The position numbers were made by a program, and so were the translations under genes. The notes under the pieces were generated by a model. The model searched no databases, had not been told where the DNA came from, and was given only the letters and a program-made list of their open reading frames with translations. Shown in pieces: positions 1 through 5,310 of a stretch of DNA of 38,913 bases. Source of the stretch: a virus; IMG/VR virus record IMGVR_UViG_3300044655_000403, positions 1 through 38,913 of that record. One strand, written 5' to 3'. The first letter of the stretch is position 1; the number at the start of each line of letters is the position of its first letter.

Positions 1-439
1 CGAAATATAACACAGTAAATACAAAGCACAAGGGGTGGGGTACTCATGGGACCTAAAGCATGCGAAGCGAAAAATCCATTTTCCCCCGTGCTCACGTGAA
101 GAGCAAGAAAAGTATATTCCAAAAATTTTGGGGGTGGGGGGTGTTGAAATAAAAAAGGTATGGGGGGTGTTTCTATGTGGGAGATTGTGGGAGAGTTGTG
201 GATATTTAAGTAGGGGGAGGGGGGTCTAGTTGGCAGCAAGAAGTACCCTTAATGTTATGTATACGCTGATAACCAGATATACCTTAGGTACTTAATGCCG
301 ATATAGGGGGAGTTTTAAAACGCGATATCTCTTGTGCAGATTAGTGTGTATAGAGGGACTGATACTTCTTTTTTTAAAAATGGGGTGGTGGGTATGCTTG
401 CTTCTACCATGCCTAACATTGTTAGGGGTAGGCTATTTA

Positions 440-474
440 TTGTTTCTATTTTGTGTTACGAATATGATTATAAT
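440..474 (+). promoter_or_regulatory. Possible promoter upstream of the first gene
   Basis: A perfect TATAAT lies at 469-474, about 70 nt before the first start codon. No good -35 is present at 16-18 nt, although TTGTTT (440-445) and TTGTGT (451-456) lie near. The stretch TATTTTGTGTTA is shared with the spacer of the promoter module at 1990-2055. A palindrome copy (412-426) lies about 43 bp upstream of the -10. The call is tentative. Confidence 0.4.
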
Positions 475-481
475 AGACCTA

Positions 482-524
482 TGCAAACCAAAACAGTTTG
501 CACCTGACTAGGCAGATACCTAGT
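482..524 (+). promoter_or_regulatory. Two tandem hairpins in the leader of the first gene
   Basis: TGCAAAC (482-488) pairs with GTTTGCA (496-502) across a 7-nt loop. ACTAGG (507-512) pairs with CCTAGT (519-524) across a 6-nt loop. Both stems are perfect. They lie just downstream of the TATAAT at 469-474, so they would form the 5' end of the leader ahead of the ribosome-binding site at about 533-537. They may stabilise the mRNA or act as a protein-binding leader. No T tract follows, so they are not terminators. Confidence 0.45.
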
Positions 525-544
525 GTTTAAATAGGAGTAATCAA

Positions 545-1066
545 ATGCAAGAAAATACAATCAACCTAGATCAACAGATCGACAATGCTCGTGCCAAGGT
601 AATTGGTCAGTATGAATCAACCTACGGCGCAAACGTTGATTATGCTTCACTACTCAACCAAAAATGGGAGTTCGATTGGTTTGAGTTAAAGCATACTGAC
701 ACCAGCGACGAAGGTAAGGCAGTAAAGGCAGAAGGTGACCGTTTTCGTAAAGGTATCAAGCAATGGCATTCTAACCCTAGTACAGCATGGAAACAGATCA
801 GAGAGCATGCCCGTACTGCTCGTTATGGTAAGCCAGTAGTAGAAACCACCGAAGGTGGCGAAGGTGGCGAAGGTGGCGAAACCGAATCATCAGGTGACGC
901 TAAGCATAATCGGTCACCCGAATTGCGTAATCTTGAGGAGCTGATTGTATTGTTCAAGTTCAACCGTCGCCAAGAGTCATTGAGCGAAGAACTCAAGCAA
1001 TGCCAAGCGTATATTGCCAAGGCATTGGAATCGTTAGGTGTCGATATCGGTATGATCGGCGACTAA
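545..1066 (+). CDS. Hypothetical early protein, paralogue A
   Basis: This 173-aa protein of unknown function is acidic and hydrophilic. It carries a Gly-Glu repeat linker (GGEGGEGGE, about residues 104-112) and then a conserved-looking C-terminal block with KHNRSPELRNLEEL, FNRRQESLS and a GVDIGMIGD end. The gene at 2364-2891 has the same architecture and is clearly a paralogue. The start is well supported by AGGAGTAATCAA just upstream of ATG. A promoter-like TATAAT and two hairpins precede it, and it is followed by the palindrome-based terminator at 1075-1105, so it may be its own transcription unit. No family is recognised. As the first gene behind the leader it is probably expressed early, which is an inference. 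Confidence 0.85.
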   Translation: MQENTINLDQQIDNARAKVIGQYESTYGANVDYASLLNQKWEFDWFELKHTDTSDEGKAVKAEGDRFRKGIKQWHSNPSTAWKQIREHARTARYGKPVVETTEGGEGGEGGETESSGDAKHNRSPELRNLEELIVLFKFNRRQESLSEELKQCQAYIAKALESLGVDIGMIGD

Positions 1067-1074
1067 GTAATCCT

Positions 1075-1105
1075 ACCTACCCTAACATTGTTAGGGTAGG
1101 TTTTT
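1075..1105 (+). terminator. Extended palindrome copy acting as a likely intrinsic terminator
   Basis: The 15-bp palindrome (1081-1095) is extended by ACCTAC on the left and GTAGGT on the right. This gives a 27-bp perfect odd palindrome (1075-1101) with five Ts at 1101-1105. It begins 8 nt after the stop codon of the first gene. As RNA this is a stem of about 12 bp with a short loop and a U run, so the repeat seems to double as a terminator here. Confidence 0.65.
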
Positions 1106-1133
1106 AACCCTTAACCCTACTGGAGTAATCACA

Positions 1134-1421
1134 ATGCCTGTATTCTACAAAACCAAAAAAGTAAACACTACCTTTTATAAACACTTAGATTCGATTCAAG
1201 GTGACGCATGGAGGCAAATGGAGTTGTTTCCAAAATTCACTGCAACAATCGACTCTCTGCAAGACGGAAAATACTTAGTACGGTTTATGCATTGTGATAC
1301 AGAAAACGGTAAACCCACAATTTTTTCTGATCGCACCATGGCTTATGAATGCATCTCGGCTTACCTATCTCAGAATAGTCATGGTGCTGATTCGCCTTAC
1401 GAATACCGTGAGCAAATTTAG
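1134..1421 (+). CDS. Hypothetical protein, 95 aa
   Basis: This small protein of unknown function begins MPVFYKTKKVNTTFYKHLDS and has a mixed alpha/beta-looking composition with many aromatic residues. No signal peptide, membrane segment or known motif is seen. The start is supported by CTGGAGTAATCACA upstream of ATG, the same leader style as the gene at 545. It lies between a palindrome-type terminator (1075-1105) and a classical terminator just after its stop codon (1423-1447), so it appears to be a single-gene unit or fed by read-through. The frame is convincing because of the RBS and the clean terminator. Function is not inferable. Confidence 0.75.
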   Translation: MPVFYKTKKVNTTFYKHLDSIQGDAWRQMELFPKFTATIDSLQDGKYLVRFMHCDTENGKPTIFSDRTMAYECISAYLSQNSHGADSPYEYREQI

Positions 1422-1422
1422 C

Positions 1423-1447
1423 AAATCCCCGAAAGGGGATTTTTTTT
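1423..1447 (+). terminator. Intrinsic terminator after the 95-aa gene
   Basis: AAATCCCC (1423-1430), loop GAAA, GGGGATTT (1435-1442), with a T run through 1447. It begins two bases after the stop codon at 1419-1421. The GAAA loop and the GC-rich upper stem make a stable hairpin. Confidence 0.88.
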
Positions 1448-1454
1448 GTCCATG

Positions 1455-1478
1455 CCCTAACAATGTTAGGGTTTTTTT
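1455..1478 (+). terminator. Palindrome copy followed by a T tract
   Basis: CCCTAACAATGTTAGGG (1455-1471) is directly followed by seven Ts (1472-1478). This copy of the dispersed palindrome has terminator architecture. It lies 8 nt after the T run of the classical terminator at 1423-1447, so it may act as a back-up. Its main role may still be that of the repeat family. Confidence 0.5.
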
Positions 1479-1481
1479 GTT

Positions 1482-1526
1482 TTTGTCATTTTTCAAAAAT
1501 GATAGTTCTTAGGAGGGTGGTAGCCC
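1482..1526 (+). repeat. Hairpin element with conserved tail, copy a
   Basis: TCATTTTT (1486-1493) can pair with AAAAATGA (1495-1502). It is followed by a tail, TAGTTCTTAGGAGGGTGGTA then GCCC (1503-1526), shared with copies at 1544-1589 and 3212-3264. The stem sequence differs between copies while pairing is kept; the tail is conserved. It lies in non-coding DNA just after a palindrome copy. A structured RNA or a mobile repeat are both possible. Confidence 0.6.
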
Positions 1527-1543
1527 AAAGCCTCGCATCCCAA

Positions 1544-1589
1544 GTTTTTGTCGTTTTGAAAATGACAGTTCTTAGAGGAGTGGAAGCCC
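1544..1589 (+). repeat. Hairpin element with conserved tail, copy b
   Basis: GTCGTTTT (1550-1557) pairs with AAAATGAC (1559-1566), including one G-U pair. The tail AGTTCTTAGAGGAGTGGAAG then CCC follows to 1589. It starts about 62 bp after copy a in the same orientation, and a palindrome copy (1598-1612) follows at once. Tail differences from copy a are few (GGAGGGTGGT versus GAGGAGTGGA). Confidence 0.6.
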
Positions 1590-1628
1590 ATAGCGCCCCT
1601 AACATTGTTAGGCTTGAGCCAAAAAAGG

Positions 1629-1980
1629 TTTTCTAATATTGCATCCTTTAGAATCAAGGACTTACACCTATTATTAGAAAAGCAAAACACGATTCTAATA
1701 ATACAAAACCCTTTGGAATCAAGGACTTGCAAGCGTTTTTGGGGTATTATTAGAAAAAGTGCAAAAGTTGTGTACGAACTTCTAAAGAGAGCCTTTAGCG
1801 CAGTGCAAAATCTTACAATAGCAAAAAACTCTATGGGGGTATATAAAATTTTAAAAAGTCTAATAATCTAATAATACCTAATTTTCTTCCCGCCAAGCCT
1901 TGTACTTATTGACTTTCATATTATTAGAAAATACATTAGAAAAACCTCCACTTTTCTAATATTACCTAACTTTTCTATTA
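1629..1980. repeat. AT-rich iteron-like field of TTAGAAAA / TTTTCTAA
   Basis: Copies of TTTTCTAA lie at 1629-1636 and 1952-1959. Copies of TTAGAAAA lie at 1674-1681, 1750-1757, 1924-1931 and 1936-1943. TCTAATAAT occurs at 1859-1867 and 1867-1875, with related sequence at 1693-1702 and 1971-1980. The block is AT-rich and has no supported gene. A 22-nt direct repeat lies within it. A weak promoter-like TTGACT (1909-1914) with TACATT 17 nt later overlaps two copies. Clustered short repeats in both orientations in AT-rich DNA fit a replication origin or a multi-site operator; neither is proven. Confidence 0.6.
1645..1731 (+). repeat. Pair of 22-nt direct repeats
   Basis: CCTTTRGAATCAAGGACTTR followed by CA occurs at 1645-1666 and again at 1710-1731, with two A/G differences. 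Each copy is preceded by TCTAATA and followed by TATTATTAGAAAA, so a larger unit of about 65-80 bp appears to be duplicated inside the iteron-like field. Confidence 0.65.
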
Positions 1981-1989
1981 TTACCCCCG

Positions 1990-2055
1990 TTCCGAATTAT
2001 TTTTATTTCTTTGCAGAATACTTGATCTATCTCTTATTTTGTGTTATACTATACT
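1990..2055 (+). promoter_or_regulatory. Sigma70-type promoter module, copy 1
   Basis: The -35 is TTGATC (2022-2027) and the -10 is TATACT (2045-2050), with a 17-nt spacer. The upstream half begins TTCCGAATTATTTT, is AT-rich like an UP element, and is shared with the module at 6239-6304 at identical distances. A 17-bp stretch, CGTTCCGAATTATTTTT (1988-2004), is present in inverted orientation at 3280-3296 next to the second module. A palindrome copy (2089-2103) lies in the leader 39 bp past the -10, ahead of the gene at 2117. Confidence 0.82.
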
Positions 2056-2116
2056 TGTAGTATGAAAAAATGAAAAAACAAACAAAGACCTAACATTGTT
2101 AGGGGAAAGGCAAAAA

Positions 2117-2275
2117 ATGCAATCACAGTATTCACTAGCAACCCAAGGCTCTATTCGCCCTATAACTATGCTATCAGGTGCGACTTGGTATCGTGCCTCT
2201 AGATTCTTTTTAGGTAATTTTGAATTTCAAGATTTTAAAAATGCCGACAATGCAAAGGCATGGGCAGGGATTTAA
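2117..2275 (+). CDS. Small hypothetical protein, 52 aa
   Basis: Reading from ATG at 2117 to TAA at 2273-2275 gives a 52-aa protein beginning MQSQYSLATQGSIRPITM. It is rich in aromatic residues (WYRASRFFLGNFEF in the middle). It is the first gene behind the promoter module at 1990-2055. The RBS is AGGGGAAAGG, and its first AGG is the right end of the palindrome copy at 2089-2103, so the palindrome hairpin could occlude ribosome binding. No family is recognised. The frame is supported by promoter, RBS and position rather than by homology. Confidence 0.65.
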   Translation: MQSQYSLATQGSIRPITMLSGATWYRASRFFLGNFEFQDFKNADNAKAWAGI

Positions 2276-2363
2276 AGCAGTCGCAGTAAGAGTAAGTCGG
2301 GTTCTCTACTAATCCGACAAGCCCTAACAATGTTAGGGTGCTACTAAGAAAGAGGTAATCAAA

Positions 2364-2891
2364 TTGTTTAATCCATCCACTCAAGGTTTAGATGTAGATG
2401 CAGTCGTTGCAGAAAAGCGCCAAGGCGCAATCGAGGCTCAAACCTCTGCTTATGGTGCTAATGTGGAATACGCAAAAGCCCTTAATCTGAAGTTTGACGG
2501 GTTTGATTGGTTTGCAGTAAGCCACACCGATTCTACGGATGAGGGTAAAGCAGTCCGCAAAGAAAAGACAATTTTCTTTGATGGCTTGAAAGCGGGTAAG
2601 CACTCAAATCCCTCTAAGGTTTGGAAGGATGTGCGGGATTATGGTTTGATAGCCCGCTATGGTGTAGCAGATACACCTACTGAAGAAAGTGCAGATGGTG
2701 AAGTTGCTGAGGGTTCGGATGATGCAAAACACAATCGTTCCCCCGAGTTGCGTAACCTCGAGGAATTAACAACCCTCTATAAGTTCAACCGCAGACAAGA
2801 ATCTTTGTCCCCTAAATTAACTAAAGTTCAGCAGAAGATCGCTGAGGCTTTGGCTGAGATGGGTGTAGATATTGGGATGATTGCAGACTAA
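2364..2891 (+). CDS. Hypothetical early protein, paralogue B
   Basis: This 175-aa paralogue of the protein at 545-1066 shares AYGANVEYAKALN-like, FDWF-x-HTDS-x-DEGKAV, HSNPS-x-W, RYG, DAKHNRSPELRNLEEL, KFNRRQESLS and GVDIGMI blocks. The acidic linker differs (ESADGEVAEGSDD in place of the GGE repeat). The start codon is TTG at 2364. It is chosen because AGAGGTAATCAAA precedes it in the same arrangement as AGGAGTAATCAA before the ATG of paralogue A. A palindrome copy (2323-2337) lies 26 bp upstream. Function unknown. The conserved ends and variable linker suggest two folded segments joined by a flexible acidic hinge. Confidence 0.85.
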   Translation: MFNPSTQGLDVDAVVAEKRQGAIEAQTSAYGANVEYAKALNLKFDGFDWFAVSHTDSTDEGKAVRKEKTIFFDGLKAGKHSNPSKVWKDVRDYGLIARYGVADTPTEESADGEVAEGSDDAKHNRSPELRNLEELTTLYKFNRRQESLSPKLTKVQQKIAEALAEMGVDIGMIAD

Positions 2892-2960
2892 CAGGGAGGG
2901 GGGCGCAGTTTGCCCCCTAACATTGTTAGGTCATTTTTAACTTTTTAAGGAGTAGTCAAA

Positions 2961-3134
2961 ATGGATTCTTATTCAATTCTAGAAGTTTTAATGCGCAGAG
3001 ATGGTATGAGCAAAGAAGAGGCTTTGGAGTTTATTGCCGAAGCAAAGCAGATGGTCGCAGAGGGTGCAAACCCCGAAGAAGTATTGCACTATGAGTTTGG
3101 CTTAGAACCCGATTACATGTTTGACTTGATGTAA
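2961..3134 (+). CDS. Small acidic hypothetical protein, 57 aa
   Basis: The frame from ATG at 2961 to TAA at 3132-3134 encodes 57 aa beginning MDSYSILEVLMRRDGMSKEE and ending FDLM. It is acidic and probably mostly helical (MSKEEALEFIAEAKQMVAEG). A strong RBS, AAGGAGTAGTC, precedes it, a palindrome copy (2916-2930) lies 30 bp upstream, and a strong terminator follows at 3153-3181. Short acidic helical phage proteins sometimes inhibit host proteins, but nothing specific supports that here. Confidence 0.75.
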   Translation: MDSYSILEVLMRRDGMSKEEALEFIAEAKQMVAEGANPEEVLHYEFGLEPDYMFDLM

Positions 3135-3152
3135 TCCCCTCCCCCTCCTTAC

Positions 3153-3181
3153 ATACCCTGCCAAGTGCAGGGTATTTTTTT
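3153..3181 (+). terminator. Strong intrinsic terminator
   Basis: ATACCCTGC (3153-3161), loop CAAGT, GCAGGGTAT (3167-3175), with T at 3175-3181. It closes the unit ending with the 57-aa gene. A palindrome copy (3190-3204) follows 8 bp later. Confidence 0.92.
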
Positions 3182-3211
3182 GCCTATACCCTAACAATGT
3201 TAGGTTAGATT

Positions 3212-3264
3212 TCTTTGTCATTCGGCTCTTGCCGAAATGACAGTTCTCAGAGGGGTGGTAGCCC
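3212..3264 (+). repeat. Hairpin element with conserved tail, copy c
   Basis: GTCATT-CGGC (3217-3226), loop TCTT, GCCG-A-AATGAC (3231-3241), with one bulged A. The conserved tail AGTTCTCAGAGGGGTGGTAG then CCC follows to 3264. The stem is GC-rich here but AT-only in copies a and b, which shows compensatory change around a conserved tail. A smaller hairpin, GGGGA-ATA-TCCCC (3267-3279), follows. Confidence 0.6.
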
Positions 3265-3279
3265 GAGGGGAATATCCCC

Positions 3280-3354
3280 AAAAATAATTCGGAACGAGGG
3301 TCGATTTCTGCCCAAAAAACTTGATCTGTCTAGTATATTATGTTATAATATAAG
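3280..3354 (+). promoter_or_regulatory. Sigma70-type promoter module, copy 2
   Basis: The -35 is TTGATC (3321-3326) and the -10 is TATAAT (3344-3349), with a 17-nt spacer. The core TTGATCTGTCTARTATTATG-like stretch closely matches the module at 6239-6304. The upstream part differs: the TTCCGAATTATTTTT block is present inverted (3280-3296). A palindrome copy lies in the leader at 3405-3419, ahead of the gene at 3439. Confidence 0.82.
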
Positions 3355-3438
3355 ATATATATATGAGAATAAAGATTCGCCCTCATTTTATATTTTGTTC
3401 AACCCCTAACAATGTTAGGTCTATACGGAGGTAGTTAA

Positions 3439-3618
3439 ATGATGCTAGATACATACAACAACGACTTAGTAGCAGATGTAAACCACTTCATCAATGATGA
3501 CAAACTAAAAGGCATGCTCACCGATTATGAGTGGCTCGACACGATTGCGCAGATTGTAGAAAAGCGTAAGTTGGTCATTGGTCTAACCGATTGCACGACA
3601 GGGCTTCGCTATGAATAA
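3439..3618 (+). CDS. Small hypothetical protein, 59 aa
   Basis: The frame runs from ATG 3439 to TAA 3616-3618, product MMLDTYNNDLVADVNHFIND followed by 39 further residues. It is acidic in its first half and ends TDCTTGLRYE. ATACGGAGGTAGTTAA is a strong RBS. It is the first gene behind promoter module copy 2, with a palindrome (3405-3419) in its leader. The next small gene begins inside its last codons (3611). No family is recognised. Confidence 0.72.
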   Translation: MMLDTYNNDLVADVNHFINDDKLKGMLTDYEWLDTIAQIVEKRKLVIGLTDCTTGLRYE

Positions 3619-3688
3619 TGCATGGGACATTTTGCTTGGTGTTGCTCTAGTAGTCTTTATGGTTAATTTGATATGGGGGGTAATGTAA
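3611..3688 (+). CDS. Single-pass membrane micropeptide, 25 aa
   Basis: ATG at 3611 to TAA at 3686-3688 gives MNNAWDILLGVALVVFMVNL plus IWGVM. Nearly the whole chain is one transmembrane segment. It overlaps the end of the previous gene by 8 nt and the start of the next by 1 nt (TAATG), the coupled arrangement typical of real phage genes. There is no strong RBS of its own, so translational coupling is likely. Too short for family assignment; it could be a small membrane effector or a chance frame. Confidence 0.45.
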   Translation: MNNAWDILLGVALVVFMVNLIWGVM

Positions 3689-3957
3689 TGGCTCAGTTAG
3701 ATATTGATTTTGGTGATGAGGTTAAGCAAGCCCCTCCTAACAATGTTAGCCCTACTCAAGCAGTGGCAAGTGCATGGGTGCAGTATGCAGACGCAAACAG
3801 GCTCAACCCTAAGACCAAGAAGTACAAGGAGTCGCAACATGCGTTCCTTTGCGGTATTGGGCATGTGATGGGTAACTCTATGCCTATGTTGCTATCCATG
3901 TGCTTGGCTAGTGGCAGGGATATTGCCTCGATCATTGAACGCACTCAACCCCGATAA
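3688..3957 (+). CDS. Hypothetical protein, 89 aa
   Basis: The start at 3688 (ATGGCTCAG) is preferred over an in-frame upstream codon because it overlaps the previous stop as TAATG and follows a G-rich RBS (ATGGGGGGTAATGTA). The protein begins MAQLDIDFGDEVKQAPPNNV. Its C-terminal half (QHAFLCGIGHVMGNSMPMLL and on) looks like a compact helical domain. A palindrome copy with one mismatch (3736-3750) is read as P-N-N-V-S. No family is recognised. Confidence 0.72.
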   Translation: MAQLDIDFGDEVKQAPPNNVSPTQAVASAWVQYADANRLNPKTKKYKESQHAFLCGIGHVMGNSMPMLLSMCLASGRDIASIIERTQPR

Positions 3958-3968
3958 ACCAAAGGAGA

Positions 3969-3983
3969 CCTAACAATGTTATA
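3969..3983 (+). repeat. Degenerate palindrome copy supplying a start codon
   Basis: CCTAACAATGTTATA keeps 13 of 15 positions. The central ATG (3976-3978) is the start codon of the zinc-finger protein gene, 6 nt after AAAGGAGA. The right arm is degenerate, so a closed hairpin would be weaker here than in other copies. Confidence 0.8.
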
Positions 3984-4179
3984 TGGCATGGACTGTGAAT
4001 GTGGCTTGGAGATACCGATTGGCAGACTAGACCTAGGGTATACGACATGCTTAAAGTGTGGCGACAAAGTGGCAAAGCGTGTAAAGCATATTGTGCAGAT
4101 ACCCTATTCCAAGGGTGCGTACCAATATATCCACAACCCCCAAGACTTATGCTTTACCAACCCAAAGAGGACAACATGA
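3976..4179 (+). CDS. Small zinc-finger-like protein, 67 aa
   Basis: The N-terminal half contains Cys-x-Cys at residues 7 and 9 and Cys-x2-Cys at residues 25 and 28, a plausible zinc-binding knuckle. The rest is basic with several Tyr and His residues. The start is the ATG inside a degenerate palindrome copy, with AAAGGAGA as RBS. The stop overlaps the next start (ATGA at 4176-4179). Small zinc-ribbon proteins are common in phage early regions, where they may bind nucleic acid or protein; the specific role is unknown. Confidence 0.68.
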   Translation: MLYGMDCECGLEIPIGRLDLGYTTCLKCGDKVAKRVKHIVQIPYSKGAYQYIHNPQDLCFTNPKRTT

Positions 4180-4361
4180 CAGAGAAGTCACAACCAACCC
4201 TCTATGAAATAGCCCTAGTCAAAAGCTATGCCTTTACCCAAGAGTACAACCCCGTATCGGGGCAAGCTGAGGATAAGCATGGATATAGGTTTCTCAAAGA
4301 GGGTTACATAGCAGGGTTTATGGCAGGGTTCGCACACAAAATGGGAGGTGGACATGACTAA
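4176..4361 (+). CDS. Small hypothetical protein, 61 aa
   Basis: ATG at 4176 overlaps the previous stop codon, with AAGAGGACA as RBS. The product begins MTEKSQPTLYEIALVKSYAF and contains YRFLKEGYIAGFMAGFAHK, a helix with a GxxxG-like face. No membrane segment or known motif is convincing. It ends in an ATGA overlap with the next gene. It is the second of four tightly coupled small genes (3976-4720). Confidence 0.65.
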   Translation: MTEKSQPTLYEIALVKSYAFTQEYNPVSGQAEDKHGYRFLKEGYIAGFMAGFAHKMGGGHD

Positions 4362-4536
4362 GTTTTACAAGGGTGAAAGAATCTCGGAGTTGCTCAAGCA
4401 GATAGATAAGTTGAGCAAAGCATTGGAAGATAACCACGAGGAGTATGAGAACGAAACGCAAGCGTTACGGGCAGTAGAGGCAAGGACTACGCTAGCAATA
4501 GCAAAGGCTAAATTAACTTCATTACAAGGAGAGTGA
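4354..4536 (+). CDS. Small coiled-coil protein, 60 aa
   Basis: ATG at 4354 is preferred over an in-frame GTG at 4348 because GGGAGG lies at the right distance and the start forms an ATGA overlap with the previous stop. The sequence from residue 10 to 57 is almost all charged and heptad-like (ISELLKQIDKLSKALEDN, then LRAVEARTTLAIAKAKL), so a dimeric coiled coil is likely. Function unknown. Confidence 0.65.
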   Translation: MTKFYKGERISELLKQIDKLSKALEDNHEEYENETQALRAVEARTTLAIAKAKLTSLQGE

Positions 4537-4537
4537 T

Positions 4538-4720
4538 ATGGAAAAGATCGAAGATGTGATTCTAGATGCACAAGATGCGTTCCATGTATTTGATGATGAG
4601 CAAGGCAATATCTTTACGGATGATGACCGCATGCTCTTTTGCGAAGGATTCAATCAGGGCATGGAGGCTATGCGTAAAGCAACCCTAACATTGTTAGGAG
4701 AGATGAAAGATGGGGTATAG
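4538..4720 (+). CDS. Small acidic hypothetical protein, 60 aa
   Basis: It begins MEKIEDVILDAQDAFHVFDD and is strongly acidic in its first half. ACAAGGAGAGTGAT is a clear RBS. A perfect palindrome copy (4684-4698) lies near the 3' end and is read as T-L-T-L-L-G, a different frame from the copy at 3736. The last 11 nt overlap the next gene, whose RBS (AGGAGAG) overlaps the right edge of the palindrome. Function unknown. Confidence 0.65.
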   Translation: MEKIEDVILDAQDAFHVFDDEQGNIFTDDDRMLFCEGFNQGMEAMRKATLTLLGEMKDGV

Positions 4721-5237
4721 ATCACAAGTTGCAGGAATCATTAGCGTAGACAGAGTGCTTGTTAAACCTGAGTCGGGGAGTTCTTACTACAAATACGACA
4801 AAGCCAAGTTCAAGGAGATGATTGGGTTCATCAAACTAACCAAGTTCTATGAGTTGTGGACTGAATCAGACAACGATTCATTCGGGTGGAAAGATGGTGC
4901 GTTCATCATGCATGGCAACGATTGGAAGTGGTATCCCGACTACCCTGATGTTATGGCATGGGATGAGATGTGGAAGAACATGCAAACCATCGAGGGTATA
5001 TCAGGCTACTTTTGCAGAGTGGGTGAGGAGAGTGATGACATTGTGCATATGGAGTTTGGGGATGACCCATGCACCGATTACTTCCATGCCTTTACTGCCC
5101 TTAGTTTTGAGGGTGATGATTACTTAGGAAAGAGAGATACAGATGAAGCAGAGACGACGCAAGAAAATACCGCTACACCGCAACCCGATTGTGCGGGCGC
5201 TAATCATGCAACCGAAACGCAACAACGGAAAGCATAA
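4710..5237 (+). CDS. Phage hypothetical protein of the MGYRS-type, 175 aa
   Basis: The N-terminus MGYRSQVAGIISVDRVLV is typical of a loosely defined set of phage hypothetical proteins that start MGYRS. The central part is rich in Trp and Tyr (DNDSFGWKDGAF, WKWYPDYPDVMAWDEMW) and suggests an alpha/beta fold; the last 35 residues look disordered. The RBS AGGAGAGATG coincides with the right edge of the palindrome at 4684-4698. The biochemical role of such proteins is not known to me. Confidence 0.75.
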   Translation: MGYRSQVAGIISVDRVLVKPESGSSYYKYDKAKFKEMIGFIKLTKFYELWTESDNDSFGWKDGAFIMHGNDWKWYPDYPDVMAWDEMWKNMQTIEGISGYFCRVGEESDDIVHMEFGDDPCTDYFHAFTALSFEGDDYLGKRDTDEAETTQENTATPQPDCAGANHATETQQRKA

Positions 5238-5310
5238 GCCTAACAATGTTAGGACTAAGACAGTAGGTATAGAAGATTAAACGCAGCGCAACTAAACAAG
5301 GAGAGTAATT

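Larger units (their letters stand above)
1..544. other. Left-edge non-coding region with G-run clusters
   Basis: No convincing gene lies here. The + strand has unusually long G runs: 32-35, 37-40, 130-134, 136-141, 162-167, 213-217 and 219-224. These are spaced so that G-quadruplexes or a strongly G-biased transcript are conceivable. The right part holds the first copy of the 15-bp palindrome (412-426), a possible promoter (-10 at 469-474) and two hairpins before the first gene. A 64-codon frame at 35-229 is rejected because it is built from the G runs and lacks a good start site. This could be a leader region or lie near a genome terminus, but nothing proves either. Confidence 0.5.

Noticed and set aside
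35-229. 64-codon open frame at the left edge
   Set aside because: It runs through the G-run cluster, giving Gly/Val/Trp-rich sequence without a supported RBS or family features; most likely a chance frame.
1493-1732. 79-codon minus-strand frame over the hairpin elements
   Set aside because: Its peptide repeats simply reflect the duplicated non-coding elements; no RBS and the opposite strand to all neighbours.
1605-1871. 88-codon open frame on the + strand in the iteron-like field
   Set aside because: It is made of the AT-rich repeats (TTAGAAAA and the 22-nt direct repeats), has no RBS and no plausible domain, and competes with a minus-strand frame over the same repeats.
1482-3264. Known riboswitch (for example glutamine type) for the three hairpin elements
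   Set aside because: The conserved tail does not match the glutamine, SAM, preQ1 or purine riboswitch consensus as I know them.
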